A DNA stretch of 20,576 bases from CAZQQN01 sp964549595. Its GTDB lineage: Bacteria > Bacteroidota > Bacteroidia > CAILMK01 > CAYYUA01. Location of the stretch: contig CAZJWK010000041.1 of NCBI GenBank assembly GCA_964549595.1, positions 1 to 20,576 on the forward strand, written 5' to 3'. How positions within the stretch are numbered: position 1 is the first letter of the stretch; each line of letters begins with the position of its first letter. A program made the translations under genes and the position numbers. Under the pieces are notes generated by a model. That model made no database searches. It saw nothing but the letters and a program-made list of their open reading frames with translations, and was not told the origin of the DNA. This document shows, one piece after another, positions 1 through 8,258 of the stretch.

Positions 1-241
1 TTATTACTCAATCAAAACTTCTTAAAATCTTTTCCACAAAATTCATGGTAGAACCTATATATTGAATGGTTAAGGGGTTTTTTAGGTTTTTTGACAACAA
101 TTCCCTTACTTGGGCATTATTGGTTTGGGCAAATAAAAATATTGGTTAGAAGGTTTCATTTTTCACCGTTTAAAGCCATTTTGGTGCAAGAATTGAATGG
201 ATTAAGCGGCTTAAATGTTAATACTTTACAACCATTGTTAA

Positions 242-1831
242 ATGCGTATCTGGCTACTCATAATTTGCTTTTTCACCGCAAAATTCCTGGTTTTGCCTGG
301 TTTGATTATCGCCCAGGAAACCAATGAACAGACACCCGAAAAAATCCAAATAAAGAATGCCAACACCCTATCCTATAAAGAAATAGATGGCGTGAGGACA
401 AGGAAATTAATCGGTGATGTCAAGTTTCACCAAAAAGGGGTGACAATGATTTGTGACAGCGCTTACCAATACCCGGACAGGAATATGATCGAAGCTTTCA
501 GCAATATTCATATCCGCCAGGGGGATAGCATCCATTTAACGGGTAATTTCCTGAAATACTCCGGGAATTCAAGGCTGGCTATTATTAAAGAGAAGGTTCA
601 GCTGGAGGAAGACCAAATGACACTAAACACCGATACGCTTTATTACGAAATGGACCAATCAAAAGGTTATTATAAAACAGGCGGCGTTATCCGGGATTCT
701 GCCAATAAACTTACCAGCAAAAAGGGTTTTTACCATTCCAGCACCAAAAATTTTTACTTTAAAGACAGTGTGCGCTTATTTAATCCGGATTACAAAATTT
801 TTTGCGACACCCTGCGCTATCATACCCCATCAGAAAAGGCTTATTTTTACGGGCCTACTGAGATTATCAGTGATAGCAATTTCCTTTATTGTGAGAACGG
901 TTGGTACGATACTAAGCACAATAAGGCCCGATTTGGTCAGAACACTTATCTGAAATCAGGTACGCATCTTCTTTATGCGGACAGCCTATTTTATGACAGG
1001 GACAACCAATACGGGAGAGCAAAATACAATATCCGGTTAATAGATACGAGTAAGCAACTTACCATTAAAGGTGAAAAAGGGGAATATTACGAAAATCAAA
1101 AAACCTCTTATGTGACGGATAGCGTGTTGGCCAAAAAAGTACGGGAGTCGGATACTTTTTACCTACACGCAGATACCTTGAAAAGTGGTTACGATTCAGC
1201 CGGTAATCGATTGTTGAAAGCCTATTATGGAGCAAAAACCTTTGAAAACGAGATTCAAACCCAATGTGACTCACTGGTTTATTCCTTCAGTGATTCCATT
1301 ATCTACCTTCATAAAAACCCGGTTTTATGGTACCAGCACTATCAATTGACCGGAGAAAAGGTAAAGATATATACCGATGGAGCCGGGGAAGTTCGAAAAA
1401 TGGTCATTGAAAACAAAGCTTTCACTATTTCCCAAAATTCCCCGGAACGTTTCAACCAGATAAAAGGGCGAATCATGGAGGGTTATTTCCGGGATAATTC
1501 GCTTAGTAGGATGGAGGTTACCGGAAATGCGGAAGCCATTTACTACCTGAAGGACGAAAAAGGTCGTTATTTGGGCATTAATAAAATTCGCTCAAGCGAT
1601 TTAACCATAAGCTTAAAAAACAGGGAAATCGAAACCATTACCTTTCAGGAAAAACCGGAAGGAAAAGTCCACCCCCCGAACCCCGAAAATCCGGAAAAAT
1701 ACCGATTTAAAAATTTTCAGTGGTTAAATGAAGAAAGGCCTGAGGCAGTCATAGACCTGTTTAAAGCCGATCCGGAAAAGGATCAGGATAAAACCAATAA
1801 AAATTTGGAAACAAAAAACGAAAAGCCATGA
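242..1831 (+). CDS. OstA/LptA-like envelope protein (OstA-like_N family)
   Basis: A 529-residue protein with an N-terminal hydrophobic signal segment (about residues 1-25, ending LIIAQ) and a long beta-rich body in which short strands carry repeated motifs such as CDSAYQY, NTDTLYY, CDTLRYH, YADSLFY and CDSLVYS. This is the pattern of the Bacteroidota OstA-like family, related to the LptA/LptD beta-jellyroll domains that carry lipopolysaccharide across the periplasm. Residues about 30-190 match the OstA-like N-terminal region best; the last 50 residues are charged and low in complexity. The ATG at 242 is chosen because the signal sequence begins there. No Shine-Dalgarno site is visible, which is normal for this phylum. 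Its stop overlaps the next gene's start (ATGA), so the two are probably co-translated. An export or outer-membrane role in LPS transport is inferred from the family; the exact role is unproven. Confidence 0.85.
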   Translation: MRIWLLIICFFTAKFLVLPGLIIAQETNEQTPEKIQIKNANTLSYKEIDGVRTRKLIGDVKFHQKGVTMICDSAYQYPDRNMIEAFSNIHIRQGDSIHLTGNFLKYSGNSRLAIIKEKVQLEEDQMTLNTDTLYYEMDQSKGYYKTGGVIRDSANKLTSKKGFYHSSTKNFYFKDSVRLFNPDYKIFCDTLRYHTPSEKAYFYGPTEIISDSNFLYCENGWYDTKHNKARFGQNTYLKSGTHLLYADSLFYDRDNQYGRAKYNIRLIDTSKQLTIKGEKGEYYENQKTSYVTDSVLAKKVRESDTFYLHADTLKSGYDSAGNRLLKAYYGAKTFENEIQTQCDSLVYSFSDSIIYLHKNPVLWYQHYQLTGEKVKIYTDGAGEVRKMVIENKAFTISQNSPERFNQIKGRIMEGYFRDNSLSRMEVTGNAEAIYYLKDEKGRYLGINKIRSSDLTISLKNREIETITFQEKPEGKVHPPNPENPEKYRFKNFQWLNEERPEAVIDLFKADPEKDQDKTNKNLETKNEKP

Positions 1832-2304
1832 TTTTAAAACGCATCACATTAGGAATGTTTATTCTGCATTGTTTTGCCTTTTTACCAGGGTTTGCTCAGG
1901 ATAAAGGCGCAGACCGAATAACCGGGGTTTGGCTTACCAAAGAAGAAGACGCGAAAGTTAAGATTTATGAATGTGGGTCTGGTGAGTACTGTGGCAAAAT
2001 AATTTGGACCAAAAACCACCACGCTAAAGGGAATCCCAAAAAAAAGGACCAAAAGAATCCTGACCCTGATAAGCGAGACCGTACCATTATCGGATTAAAT
2101 ATCCTCAAGAGCTTGAAATACAATGAATCCGAGGAAATATGGGAAGATGGGTCTATATATGATCCCAATGAAGGAGAGACGTACAATTGTTACATTAGTA
2201 TGGAAAGTCCCAATAAGATCAAGTTAAGAGGCTATGTGGGTGTCAGCTGGTTAGGGAGGACCAGTCATTGGACGAGAATCCGGAATCACCCCAAGGCTGA
2301 TTAA
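1828..2304 (+). CDS. exported DUF2147 family protein
   Basis: A 158-residue protein with a signal peptide (about residues 1-23, ending FLPGFAQ) followed by one domain. That domain opens with GVWLTKEEDAKVKIYECG and GEYCGKIIWTK, contains IIGLNILKSLKY, DGSIYDPNEGETY and IKLRGYVGVSWLGRTSHW, and closes shortly after. This motif order is diagnostic of the DUF2147 family, small periplasmic beta-barrel-like proteins of unknown function that are common in Bacteroidota and Proteobacteria. Length is normal for the family. The start codon overlaps the stop of the OstA-like gene by four bases, which suggests translational coupling and perhaps a shared envelope role; that link is inference. A hairpin terminator follows directly. 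Confidence 0.85.
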   Translation: MILKRITLGMFILHCFAFLPGFAQDKGADRITGVWLTKEEDAKVKIYECGSGEYCGKIIWTKNHHAKGNPKKKDQKNPDPDKRDRTIIGLNILKSLKYNESEEIWEDGSIYDPNEGETYNCYISMESPNKIKLRGYVGVSWLGRTSHWTRIRNHPKAD

Positions 2305-2305
2305 A

Positions 2306-2360
2306 AAGGGTGCACCAAAATCGAAAAATACCTGGCTATTTCGATTGTGATGCACCCCTT
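2306..2360. terminator. hairpin terminator between convergent genes
   Basis: A nested inverted repeat fills the 89-base gap between the DUF2147 gene and rpsA. The outer stem pairs GGGTGCA (2308-2314) with TGCACCC (2351-2357). The inner stem pairs AATCGAAA (2319-2326) with TTTCGATT (2339-2346), leaving a 12-base loop. On the minus strand the outer stem runs directly into TTTTT, so it should terminate rpsA well. On the plus strand the tail is only a weak T-rich stretch. It probably serves both converging transcripts. Confidence 0.8.
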
Positions 2361-2393
2361 GATTTATTCCCTAAACAGGTTAAGAATTAGTCA

Positions 2394-4637
2394 TTAAGTG
2401 GTGCTTTGCCCTTCATCTTCTTCACCGGAATCATCAGAGGGCTTATCGGCTTTTTCTTCTTGCCCTTCCTCTTCAGATTTTTCTTCCTCTGATTCGCTTT
2501 CTTCTTCCGCTTGAGGTTCAGGATTTTCAGAAGTATTTTCGTCTTCTTTTTTCTGATTGCTTTCGGATTGATCGCCCTTTTCCTCATCTTCAACTGCCGA
2601 ACCTTCTTCACCGGGCTCGGTTTCGCCAGGGGTTTCTTCTTCGGTATTGGTTTCTTCTTCCGGGTTGCTTTCGTGCTTTTCCTCCATTCTTGAGATGGCT
2701 TCTTGCTGCTTTTCCTGTTCCTCTTCTTCCAATTTTTCCTTCAAACCGGAGAGCTTTTCATTTTCTTCACCAAGCTGGGGTGTTTCAACCTGGGATTTAA
2801 CTTTTTTGACATCTTGCTTGGTTTGTTCCTCTTCTTTTTTCTGGGCTTCCTTCTGCTTTTCTTTCTCTGCCCGCTCCCGTTCTTTCCAGATATCCGTATG
2901 AGAAACAATGATCTTACGGTTCTCCTTGTCGAATTCAATCACCTTAAACTCAAGGGTTTCCTCTTCCTCTGGTTTTGATTTGTCTTCTTTCATCAGGTGT
3001 TTATTGGGAGCAAAAGCCTCGAGGCCATAGGCCAGGGATACTACAGCACCCTTTTCCTCAACGCGCCTTATTTCACCTTCATGAATCGAGTCCACATAGA
3101 AAATGCTTTCGAAGTTCTCCCAGGGATCTTCTTCTAATTGTTTAATACCGAGGCTTAAACGGCGATTTTCCTTGTCAATATCCAGTACCACAACTTCTTG
3201 TGTTTCGCCTACTTTGGTAAATTCATTTGGATGATTGTATTTCTTGGTCCAGGATAAATCCGAAATATGAACCAATCCATCAACCCCTTCTTCCAGCTCC
3301 ATAAACAAGCCAAAGTTGGTTATGCTTCGGACAGTACCGTAATGCTTCGACTCGACAGGATATTTTTCTTCAATGTTTTCCCAGGGATCCTGGGTAAGTT
3401 GCTTCATACCCAGCGAAAGCTTTCGTTCTTCCCGGTCTATACTTAAGACCACCGTGTCCACTTCATCTCCTAATTGCACGTATTCTTCGGGAGTTTTAAG
3501 ATGTTGTGACCAGGACATCTCGGAAACATGCACAAGGCCTTCCACACCGGGGTGGATTTCCACAAAAGCGCCATAGTCTTCAATATTGACAACCTTGCCC
3601 TTTACTTGAGTGCCTTCCTGAATATCATCCGGCAATGTTTCCCAGGGATGAGAAGTCAATTGCTTTAAGCCAAGCGAAATACGCTTCTTTTCTTCATCAT
3701 AATCCAGGACAACAGTGTTAATTTTTTGTCCCAGTTCCAGGATTTCTTCGGGGTGATTAATGCGGCCCCAGGATACATCCGTGATATGGATAAGACCATC
3801 TACGCCGCCAAGGTCAACAAATACCCCGAAGGAGGTAAGGTTTTTGACAGTGCCTTCAAGGACCTGCCCTTTCTCAAGCTTATTAAGGATTTCCGTTTTT
3901 TGCTGCTCAAGATCGCTTTCAATAATGGCTTTGTGGGAAACGACAATATTACGGAACGCATAATTAAGCTTGACAACTTTCACATCCATTGTCTGACCCA
4001 CAAATGCATCATAATCCTTAATGGGTTTGATATCAATTTGGGAACCGGGCATGAACGAATCAAGCCCCAACAAATCAACAATCATCCCGCCTTTGGTACG
4101 TCCCCGAATATAGCCCTGAATGATTTTGTCATTTTCGTAGGCATCTACAATGGTTTCCCAGGCCCGTTCAGCCTGTGCCTTTTTATAGGAAAGGACAAGC
4201 TGGCCGTTTTCGTCTTCTGGCCTTTCTACCAGTACTTCTATGTCATCACCAATTTTGATGTCTTCTTTATTTTTAAATTCCGACAAAGGTACGAGCCCGT
4301 CTGATTTAAAGCCAATGTTCAGGACTACGTCACGGTCGGTAATGTTAACGATTTTGCCGGTAACCAACTGACGCTCACCAATAACGCTAAGGTTTTGGGT
4401 GTAAAGATTCTCCAGTTGTTCCTTTTCATCATCGGAATATTCTTGCTCCCCGGATTCGAATTTCTCCCAATTAAAATCATTATCAGGAGCAATGTTTTCG
4501 GGTTTGTGCTTCTGAGCAATTTCTTCTTTTTGTTCCTCGGGAATGCTAAAATCCGTATTTTCAGATTTCCCTTGCTGGACCGTTTCTTCTTTTGCGTTTT
4601 CCACGTTTTCGTTTGTTTTTGTTTCTTCGTTGCTCAT
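2394..4637 (-). CDS. rpsA: 30S ribosomal protein S1 with extended acidic tail
   Basis: A 747-residue protein with six S1 (OB-fold) RNA-binding domains at about residues 86-152, 168-236, 255-326, 341-412, 427-498 and 514-583. Clear motifs are GTVKNLTSFGVFVDL, GLIHITDVSW, GLVHVSEMSW, GLVHISDLSW and RRLSLGIKQL. It binds mRNA on the small ribosomal subunit and is essential where studied. The first 85 residues are acidic. After the last S1 domain a charged linker reaches TPQLGEENEKLSGLKEKL (residues 619-636), which resembles where Bacteroidota S1 proteins usually end. About 110 further residues follow, almost entirely Glu, Asp, Ser, Gln and Lys. The start at 4637 is set by the sequence MSNEE and by a Shine-Dalgarno site upstream. 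It has its own promoter and lies downstream of ispD. Confidence 0.97.
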   Translation of the reverse strand: MSNEETKTNENVENAKEETVQQGKSENTDFSIPEEQKEEIAQKHKPENIAPDNDFNWEKFESGEQEYSDDEKEQLENLYTQNLSVIGERQLVTGKIVNITDRDVVLNIGFKSDGLVPLSEFKNKEDIKIGDDIEVLVERPEDENGQLVLSYKKAQAERAWETIVDAYENDKIIQGYIRGRTKGGMIVDLLGLDSFMPGSQIDIKPIKDYDAFVGQTMDVKVVKLNYAFRNIVVSHKAIIESDLEQQKTEILNKLEKGQVLEGTVKNLTSFGVFVDLGGVDGLIHITDVSWGRINHPEEILELGQKINTVVLDYDEEKKRISLGLKQLTSHPWETLPDDIQEGTQVKGKVVNIEDYGAFVEIHPGVEGLVHVSEMSWSQHLKTPEEYVQLGDEVDTVVLSIDREERKLSLGMKQLTQDPWENIEEKYPVESKHYGTVRSITNFGLFMELEEGVDGLVHISDLSWTKKYNHPNEFTKVGETQEVVVLDIDKENRRLSLGIKQLEEDPWENFESIFYVDSIHEGEIRRVEEKGAVVSLAYGLEAFAPNKHLMKEDKSKPEEEETLEFKVIEFDKENRKIIVSHTDIWKERERAEKEKQKEAQKKEEEQTKQDVKKVKSQVETPQLGEENEKLSGLKEKLEEEEQEKQQEAISRMEEKHESNPEEETNTEEETPGETEPGEEGSAVEDEEKGDQSESNQKKEDENTSENPEPQAEEESESEEEKSEEEGQEEKADKPSDDSGEEDEGQSTT

Positions 4638-4649
4638 TACGTTTTTTGT

Positions 4650-4655
4650 CCTCCT
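4650..4655 (-). promoter_or_regulatory. unusually strong Shine-Dalgarno site of rpsA
   Basis: On the minus strand AGGAGG stands 12 bases before the rpsA ATG, within AAAAAAGGAGGAC. No other gene start in this window has such a site; the rest have A/T-rich or no purine-core leaders, as expected in Bacteroidota, where anti-Shine-Dalgarno pairing is reported to be largely blocked on the ribosome. It fixes the rpsA start and may mark special control of S1 translation (inference). Confidence 0.75.
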
Positions 4656-4673
4656 TTTTTACAAATGGGCTTG

Positions 4674-4681
4674 CAAATGTA
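4674..4681 (-). promoter_or_regulatory. rpsA promoter, -7 box TACATTTG
   Basis: On the minus strand TACATTTG matches the Bacteroidota -7 consensus TAnnTTTG exactly. It lies 36 bases before the rpsA start, giving a short 5' leader of about 28 bases that includes the Shine-Dalgarno site. The -33 region is poor (TTATT around the expected distance). The box is followed by CAAGCC, as at the queA promoter. Confidence 0.65.
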
Positions 4682-4721
4682 CAAAGGAATTTAAAATTTG
4701 AATAATGATTAATCCTTATTT

Positions 4722-5405
4722 TTATTTAATTTCAAGATTTTGGCTCAAAAATTCTGCAAATTCCAAATCCAATGCATTGGTAATCTTAAAATTCCTTTCC
4801 TCTCCTTTTACCAATTGAAAAGTATTTCCCGCATATTCCCATACGGTCAGGTCATCGGTAAAGGTTTCGTCCCAGTCGAGCTTATAAGCTTCTTTCAGTG
4901 GGTTCAAAGCAAAAGCTTGTGGTGTTTGAATTCGCCTAAAAAACCGCCGATCCTTTGATACCCAATGGTTATTATAATTTTGCCTGATGGAATCCCTGAG
5001 CGGTAAAGCGGGCAAAGCCGCACCACTTCGTTTGGCCTCCTCAAAAACGGCTTGAATCAATCCCTGACTGGTAAATGGCCTTACCCCGTCATGGATTCCA
5101 ACGATTCCTTCTTCCCGGGGAATTTGGCTAAGGGCTGTTTTTACCGAATGGAAACGCTCATCCCCTCCGGGAATCACTTCATGGGGCACCGTTAATTGGT
5201 TTTCCCTGCAAAGGTTCTCCCAGTAAGTGCGGTATTCCTCGGGAAGGGTTAGGATAATTTTGCTCGGCTCAATGGCATGGTAAAATTGCTCAATGGCATA
5301 AAAAAGGACCGGTTTGCCGCCAATCATTAAAAATTGCTTAGGAACCGCCTTATTTAACCGGCTTCCTGTCCCTCCTGCGGTAATTATTACAAAACAGTTT
5401 TCCAA
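4722..5405 (-). CDS. ispD: 2-C-methyl-D-erythritol 4-phosphate cytidylyltransferase
   Basis: A 227-residue enzyme of the non-mevalonate (MEP) pathway: it joins MEP and CTP to give CDP-methylerythritol, leading to isoprenoids. The CTP-binding loop ITAGGTGSRLNKAVPKQF is at the N-terminus. Other family motifs follow in order: GGDERFHSVKTAL, IHDGVRPF, RIQTPQAF, TDDLTVWEYAG and NFKITNALDLEFAE. Length is normal. The start is TTG at 5405: no ATG or GTG lies in frame between the previous stop and the catalytic loop, and the loop begins eight residues after it, as is usual. It follows queA by 14 bases on the same strand and has no visible promoter of its own, so it is probably in one operon with queA. 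Confidence 0.95.
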   Translation of the reverse strand: MENCFVIITAGGTGSRLNKAVPKQFLMIGGKPVLFYAIEQFYHAIEPSKIILTLPEEYRTYWENLCRENQLTVPHEVIPGGDERFHSVKTALSQIPREEGIVGIHDGVRPFTSQGLIQAVFEEAKRSGAALPALPLRDSIRQNYNNHWVSKDRRFFRRIQTPQAFALNPLKEAYKLDWDETFTDDLTVWEYAGNTFQLVKGEERNFKITNALDLEFAEFLSQNLEIK

Positions 5406-5419
5406 AAGGATGGCCTGCT

Positions 5420-6478
5420 TTAAACAATGAGCATAGCGTCCCCGTAGTCCAGAAAACGGTAACCTTCCTTAACGGCTTCATTGTAGGCATTCTTCATAAC
5501 GTCAAAACCGGTAAAGGCCGTGGAGGTGATCAAAAAAGCTGATTTGGGCTTATGGAAGTTGGTGATCAGGGAATTGGCAATGGAAAATTCATAGGGGGGA
5601 AAGATGAATTTTTCAGTCCAGCCTTCAGCCGGTTTCAGATACCCGTTGGCCGAAACGGACGATTCAATAGCCCTGAGTGTTGAGGTGCCCACAGCGCAAA
5701 CCTTTTTACGGTTATCCAGCGCCTTGTTTACCTTCTTAGCGGTGTCCTCCGGAATGACAAAGTTTTCCGAATCCATTTTATGTTTGGAAAGGTCCTCCAC
5801 CTCAATATCCCGGAAAGAACCCATCCCAATGTGAAGGGTTACCTCAGCCATTTCAATGCCTTTGATCTCAAACCATTTCATGACTTCCCGACTGATATGA
5901 AGCCCTGCTGCGGGTGCTGCAATAGCGCCTTTATTCTTGGCGAATATGGTTTGGTATTTTTCGCGGTCGTAATGCTTGGCTTGCCGCTGAATATATTGCG
6001 GTAGAGGGGTTTCTCCCTGCCGGTCAAGGGTTTGGTAAAATTCTTCATCCGTGCCGTCAAACAAAAAACGGATGGTTCTTCCCCTGGAGGTGGTGTTATC
6101 CACCACTTCGGCTACGAGGGGCTCATTATCCTCCTGGCCAAAATAAAGTTTATTGCCCACCCGTATTTTCCGGGCCGGATCAACCAATACATCCCATAAC
6201 CGAATATCAGGATTGAGCTCGCGGAGAAGCAGTACCTCTATGTTGGCACCGGTTTTTTCTTTTTTACCGTAAAGCCGGGCCGGAAAAACCTGCGTGTTGT
6301 TGGCTATGACAACATCTCCTTCTTCAAAATATTCGACAAAATCCCTGAAATTCCGGTGTTCTATTTTCCCCGAATCCCTGTGAACAACCATTAGCCGGGA
6401 TTCATCCCGGAAATCAATAGGTTCCTGGGCAACTTGTTTCTCATTGTAGGCGAACTCAAAGGAGGATAGTTTTACCAT
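5420..6478 (-). CDS. queA: S-adenosylmethionine:tRNA ribosyltransferase-isomerase
   Basis: A 352-residue enzyme that transfers and rearranges the ribosyl group of S-adenosylmethionine onto preQ1 in tRNA, giving epoxyqueuosine in the queuosine pathway. Family motifs run through the sequence: VVIANNTQVFPARLYG, KTGANIEVLLLREL, LPQYIQR, YQTIFAKNKGAIAAP, GLHISREVMKWFE, VTLHIGMGSFRDIEVEDL, CAVGTSTLRAIES, FPPYEFSIANSLITNFH and the C-terminal YGDAMLIV. Where many QueA proteins read APTAGLHF, this one reads APAAGLHI; I take this as lineage variation. Length is normal. The ATG at 6478 is supported by the promoter directly upstream. The gene has no Shine-Dalgarno site and appears to lead an operon with ispD. 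Confidence 0.96.
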   Translation of the reverse strand: MVKLSSFEFAYNEKQVAQEPIDFRDESRLMVVHRDSGKIEHRNFRDFVEYFEEGDVVIANNTQVFPARLYGKKEKTGANIEVLLLRELNPDIRLWDVLVDPARKIRVGNKLYFGQEDNEPLVAEVVDNTTSRGRTIRFLFDGTDEEFYQTLDRQGETPLPQYIQRQAKHYDREKYQTIFAKNKGAIAAPAAGLHISREVMKWFEIKGIEMAEVTLHIGMGSFRDIEVEDLSKHKMDSENFVIPEDTAKKVNKALDNRKKVCAVGTSTLRAIESSVSANGYLKPAEGWTEKFIFPPYEFSIANSLITNFHKPKSAFLITSTAFTGFDVMKNAYNEAVKEGYRFLDYGDAMLIV

Positions 6479-6509
6479 GTTGCTTTATTACTTTTGCTAA
6501 AAAGGCTTG

Positions 6510-6540
6510 CAAATTTATGATTTTTTGCTGAGCTTACAAA
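6510..6540 (-). promoter_or_regulatory. queA-ispD promoter (TTTG, 19 bases, TAAATTTG)
   Basis: On the minus strand TTTG (6540-6537) is followed after exactly 19 bases by TAAATTTG (6517-6510). Both elements and the spacing match the Bacteroidota housekeeping promoter consensus. The -7 box lies 31 bases before the queA ATG. It is the best promoter in the window. Confidence 0.8.
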
Positions 6541-6864
6541 CCTAAAAGCCTGTAGCGCAACCAAGAACCCTGTTAGGAAATCAGGTTTTTGCTATGAAGA
6601 AAATTAACCCTTTTTACCAAATGTTTCATTTTCTAAAAGACAAACAGGAAAAGGGAGACCCTTAAAAATTTTTTTGGGTTTCCTGAAAGGCTCCCACTCG
6701 ATTCCGGCTTCTTTTAAACCCATTCGAATGGCTTTTTCATCTGCTAAACCTGGTGTAATTTTGGATGAATTCGTGGGCTCAGGTCCTGATCCTTATCGCA
6801 TTTATAAGGTTTGCGATGGATTCGGCCGTTTTGCAAGCAATGATAACCCAGACCAACAGAAACA
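6541..6864. other. spacer between queA and permease, with two short open frames
   Basis: This divergent spacer has no recognised gene. On the minus strand, 6792-6604 is open for 62 codons and translates to a protein-like sequence (including GLADEKAIRMGLKEAGIEW and IFKGLPFPVCLLENETF). Its only ATG is at 6723, leaving 39 codons. On the plus strand, 6674-6868 is open from a TTG and overlaps the permease start. Neither resembles a family I know. One may be a small gene or a decayed gene end, more likely the minus-strand frame. A plus-strand TAATTTTG at 6756-6763 matches the -7 consensus, about 100 bases before the permease start, but has no good -33 element. Confidence 0.35.
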
Positions 6865-8127
6865 TTGAAACAAATTTCACTCATAAATGGACTTAAGGAA
6901 AGTGCCCGGTTTGCCTTTTACAACCTTAGGGCCAATCCGCTGAGGACGCTTTTGTCATTATTGGGCGTTACCATCGGAATATTTTGCATTTCCGCTATTT
7001 TAACCTTGGTGGATTCCCTTAATTACAACCTGAAAAATTCCCTTTCAAAGCTTGGTGACAAGGTGATTTACATCCAGAAATTTCCCTGGTCCGATTTTTC
7101 AGACTACCCCTGGTGGAAATACATCAATCGGCCTGAAGCCACTTACCGCGAAATGCAAATCCTGAAAAACCGTTATAAAAAGGCAAATGCCGTTGCTTTT
7201 AATTCCGGCATAGGAAGTAAAACATTGAAAACAGGCGAGCAAATCGCAGAAGGCATTGATTTGAGGGCTGTTTCTGAGCAATTTCCGTCCGTTTACGACA
7301 TGCCTATAAGGGAGGGCCGCTTTTTTTCCAAAATGGAACTAGCAAACGGGGCATCTGCTATAATACTTGGACACAATGTGGCTGAGAACCTCTTTCCACG
7401 GAGAGAGGCGATTGGTCAATCCGTGAAAGCCCTGGGCCTTAAGGTCACCGTCATCGGTGTACTGGAAAAGCAAGGCAAAAGCAGTTTCAGCTTTGGGGGC
7501 AGCATGGATGATCAAGCTTTTATCCCCGTTAATCTGGGAAGGAAATTTTACCCGATGAACGGGAGCCAAACCAATACCTTCATCATGGTGAAAGGATCTG
7601 AAGGGCAATCCATGACGGAATTGGAAGGTGACTTAATGGGGGTTATGCGTTCCATCCGGAATTTGCAGCCCAGCGAAGAAGCGAATTTTGCATTAAACCG
7701 GATTACCCTCATCACCCAACAAATTGATCAGGTGATGAATGTGGCGAACATAGCCGGGTGGTTTATTGCGGCTTTTTCTATCCTGGTAGGGGGTTTTGGC
7801 GTAGCCAATATCATGTTTGTATCCGTCAAAGAGCGGACCCCGATTATTGGTATCCAAAAAGCCATAGGGGCACCCAATAGCTTCATTTTGATCCAGTTCC
7901 TGGTCGAGTCTATTATTCTTTGTATTATGGGAGGGCTGATCGGAATTTTTTCCGTAGGCCTTATAACCTTCGCCATTAACAACCTGATCAATTTCCAGGT
8001 AGTAATCACTTTAAGCAATATTCTTACCGGGCTTGGTTTGTCCACCTTTATTGGCGTAATAGCGGGATTTATACCGGCTTACCAAGCTTCAGCAATGGAT
8101 CCGATCCAGGCCATCCGTGAAGCTTAA
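6865..8127 (+). CDS. MacB/FtsX-type ABC transporter permease
   Basis: A 420-residue membrane protein of the MacB/FtsX permease family. An N-terminal membrane helix after the conserved ANPLRTLLSLLGVTIGIF (about residues 24-50) is followed by a large extracytoplasmic domain (about 55-285). Three C-terminal helices follow (about 290-320, 340-375 and 385-408), with the family motif GFGVANIMFVSVKERTPIIG at the start of the block and DPIQAIREA at the C-terminus. Such permeases pair with an ATP-binding subunit and use mechanotransmission to drive export or envelope remodelling; no ATPase gene is in the window, so the partner and substrate are unknown. The start is TTG at 6865: a stop lies 21 bases upstream in frame and no ATG occurs before the conserved helix. 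There is no obvious terminator downstream. Confidence 0.9.
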   Translation: MKQISLINGLKESARFAFYNLRANPLRTLLSLLGVTIGIFCISAILTLVDSLNYNLKNSLSKLGDKVIYIQKFPWSDFSDYPWWKYINRPEATYREMQILKNRYKKANAVAFNSGIGSKTLKTGEQIAEGIDLRAVSEQFPSVYDMPIREGRFFSKMELANGASAIILGHNVAENLFPRREAIGQSVKALGLKVTVIGVLEKQGKSSFSFGGSMDDQAFIPVNLGRKFYPMNGSQTNTFIMVKGSEGQSMTELEGDLMGVMRSIRNLQPSEEANFALNRITLITQQIDQVMNVANIAGWFIAAFSILVGGFGVANIMFVSVKERTPIIGIQKAIGAPNSFILIQFLVESIILCIMGGLIGIFSVGLITFAINNLINFQVVITLSNILTGLGLSTFIGVIAGFIPAYQASAMDPIQAIREA

Positions 8128-8258
8128 GGTTTAGCATGACTGCTTAGCATTATGGAACTCCGTTTAAACAATTTGGGGTAGTCATTTGGTTATATTTTGA
8201 GGGTGTGTTTGCATTACCCTTGCAACCTTATGGGTTAAATGCCCATCTTATTAAAAAA

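Noticed and set aside
8..145. A minus-strand open frame of 45 codons ending near the left edge, protein-like in its last part
   Set aside because: The only ATG leaves 12 codons and a stop lies directly upstream. It could be the remnant of a gene end, but nothing supports it.
91..327. A 78-codon open frame overlapping the start of the OstA-like gene
   Set aside because: It overlaps the OstA-like signal sequence in another frame, has no signal, motif or family likeness, and ends inside the gene.
3726..4304. A 192-codon open frame antisense to rpsA
   Set aside because: It is the mirror frame of a highly conserved gene; long antisense frames are expected from its codon bias.
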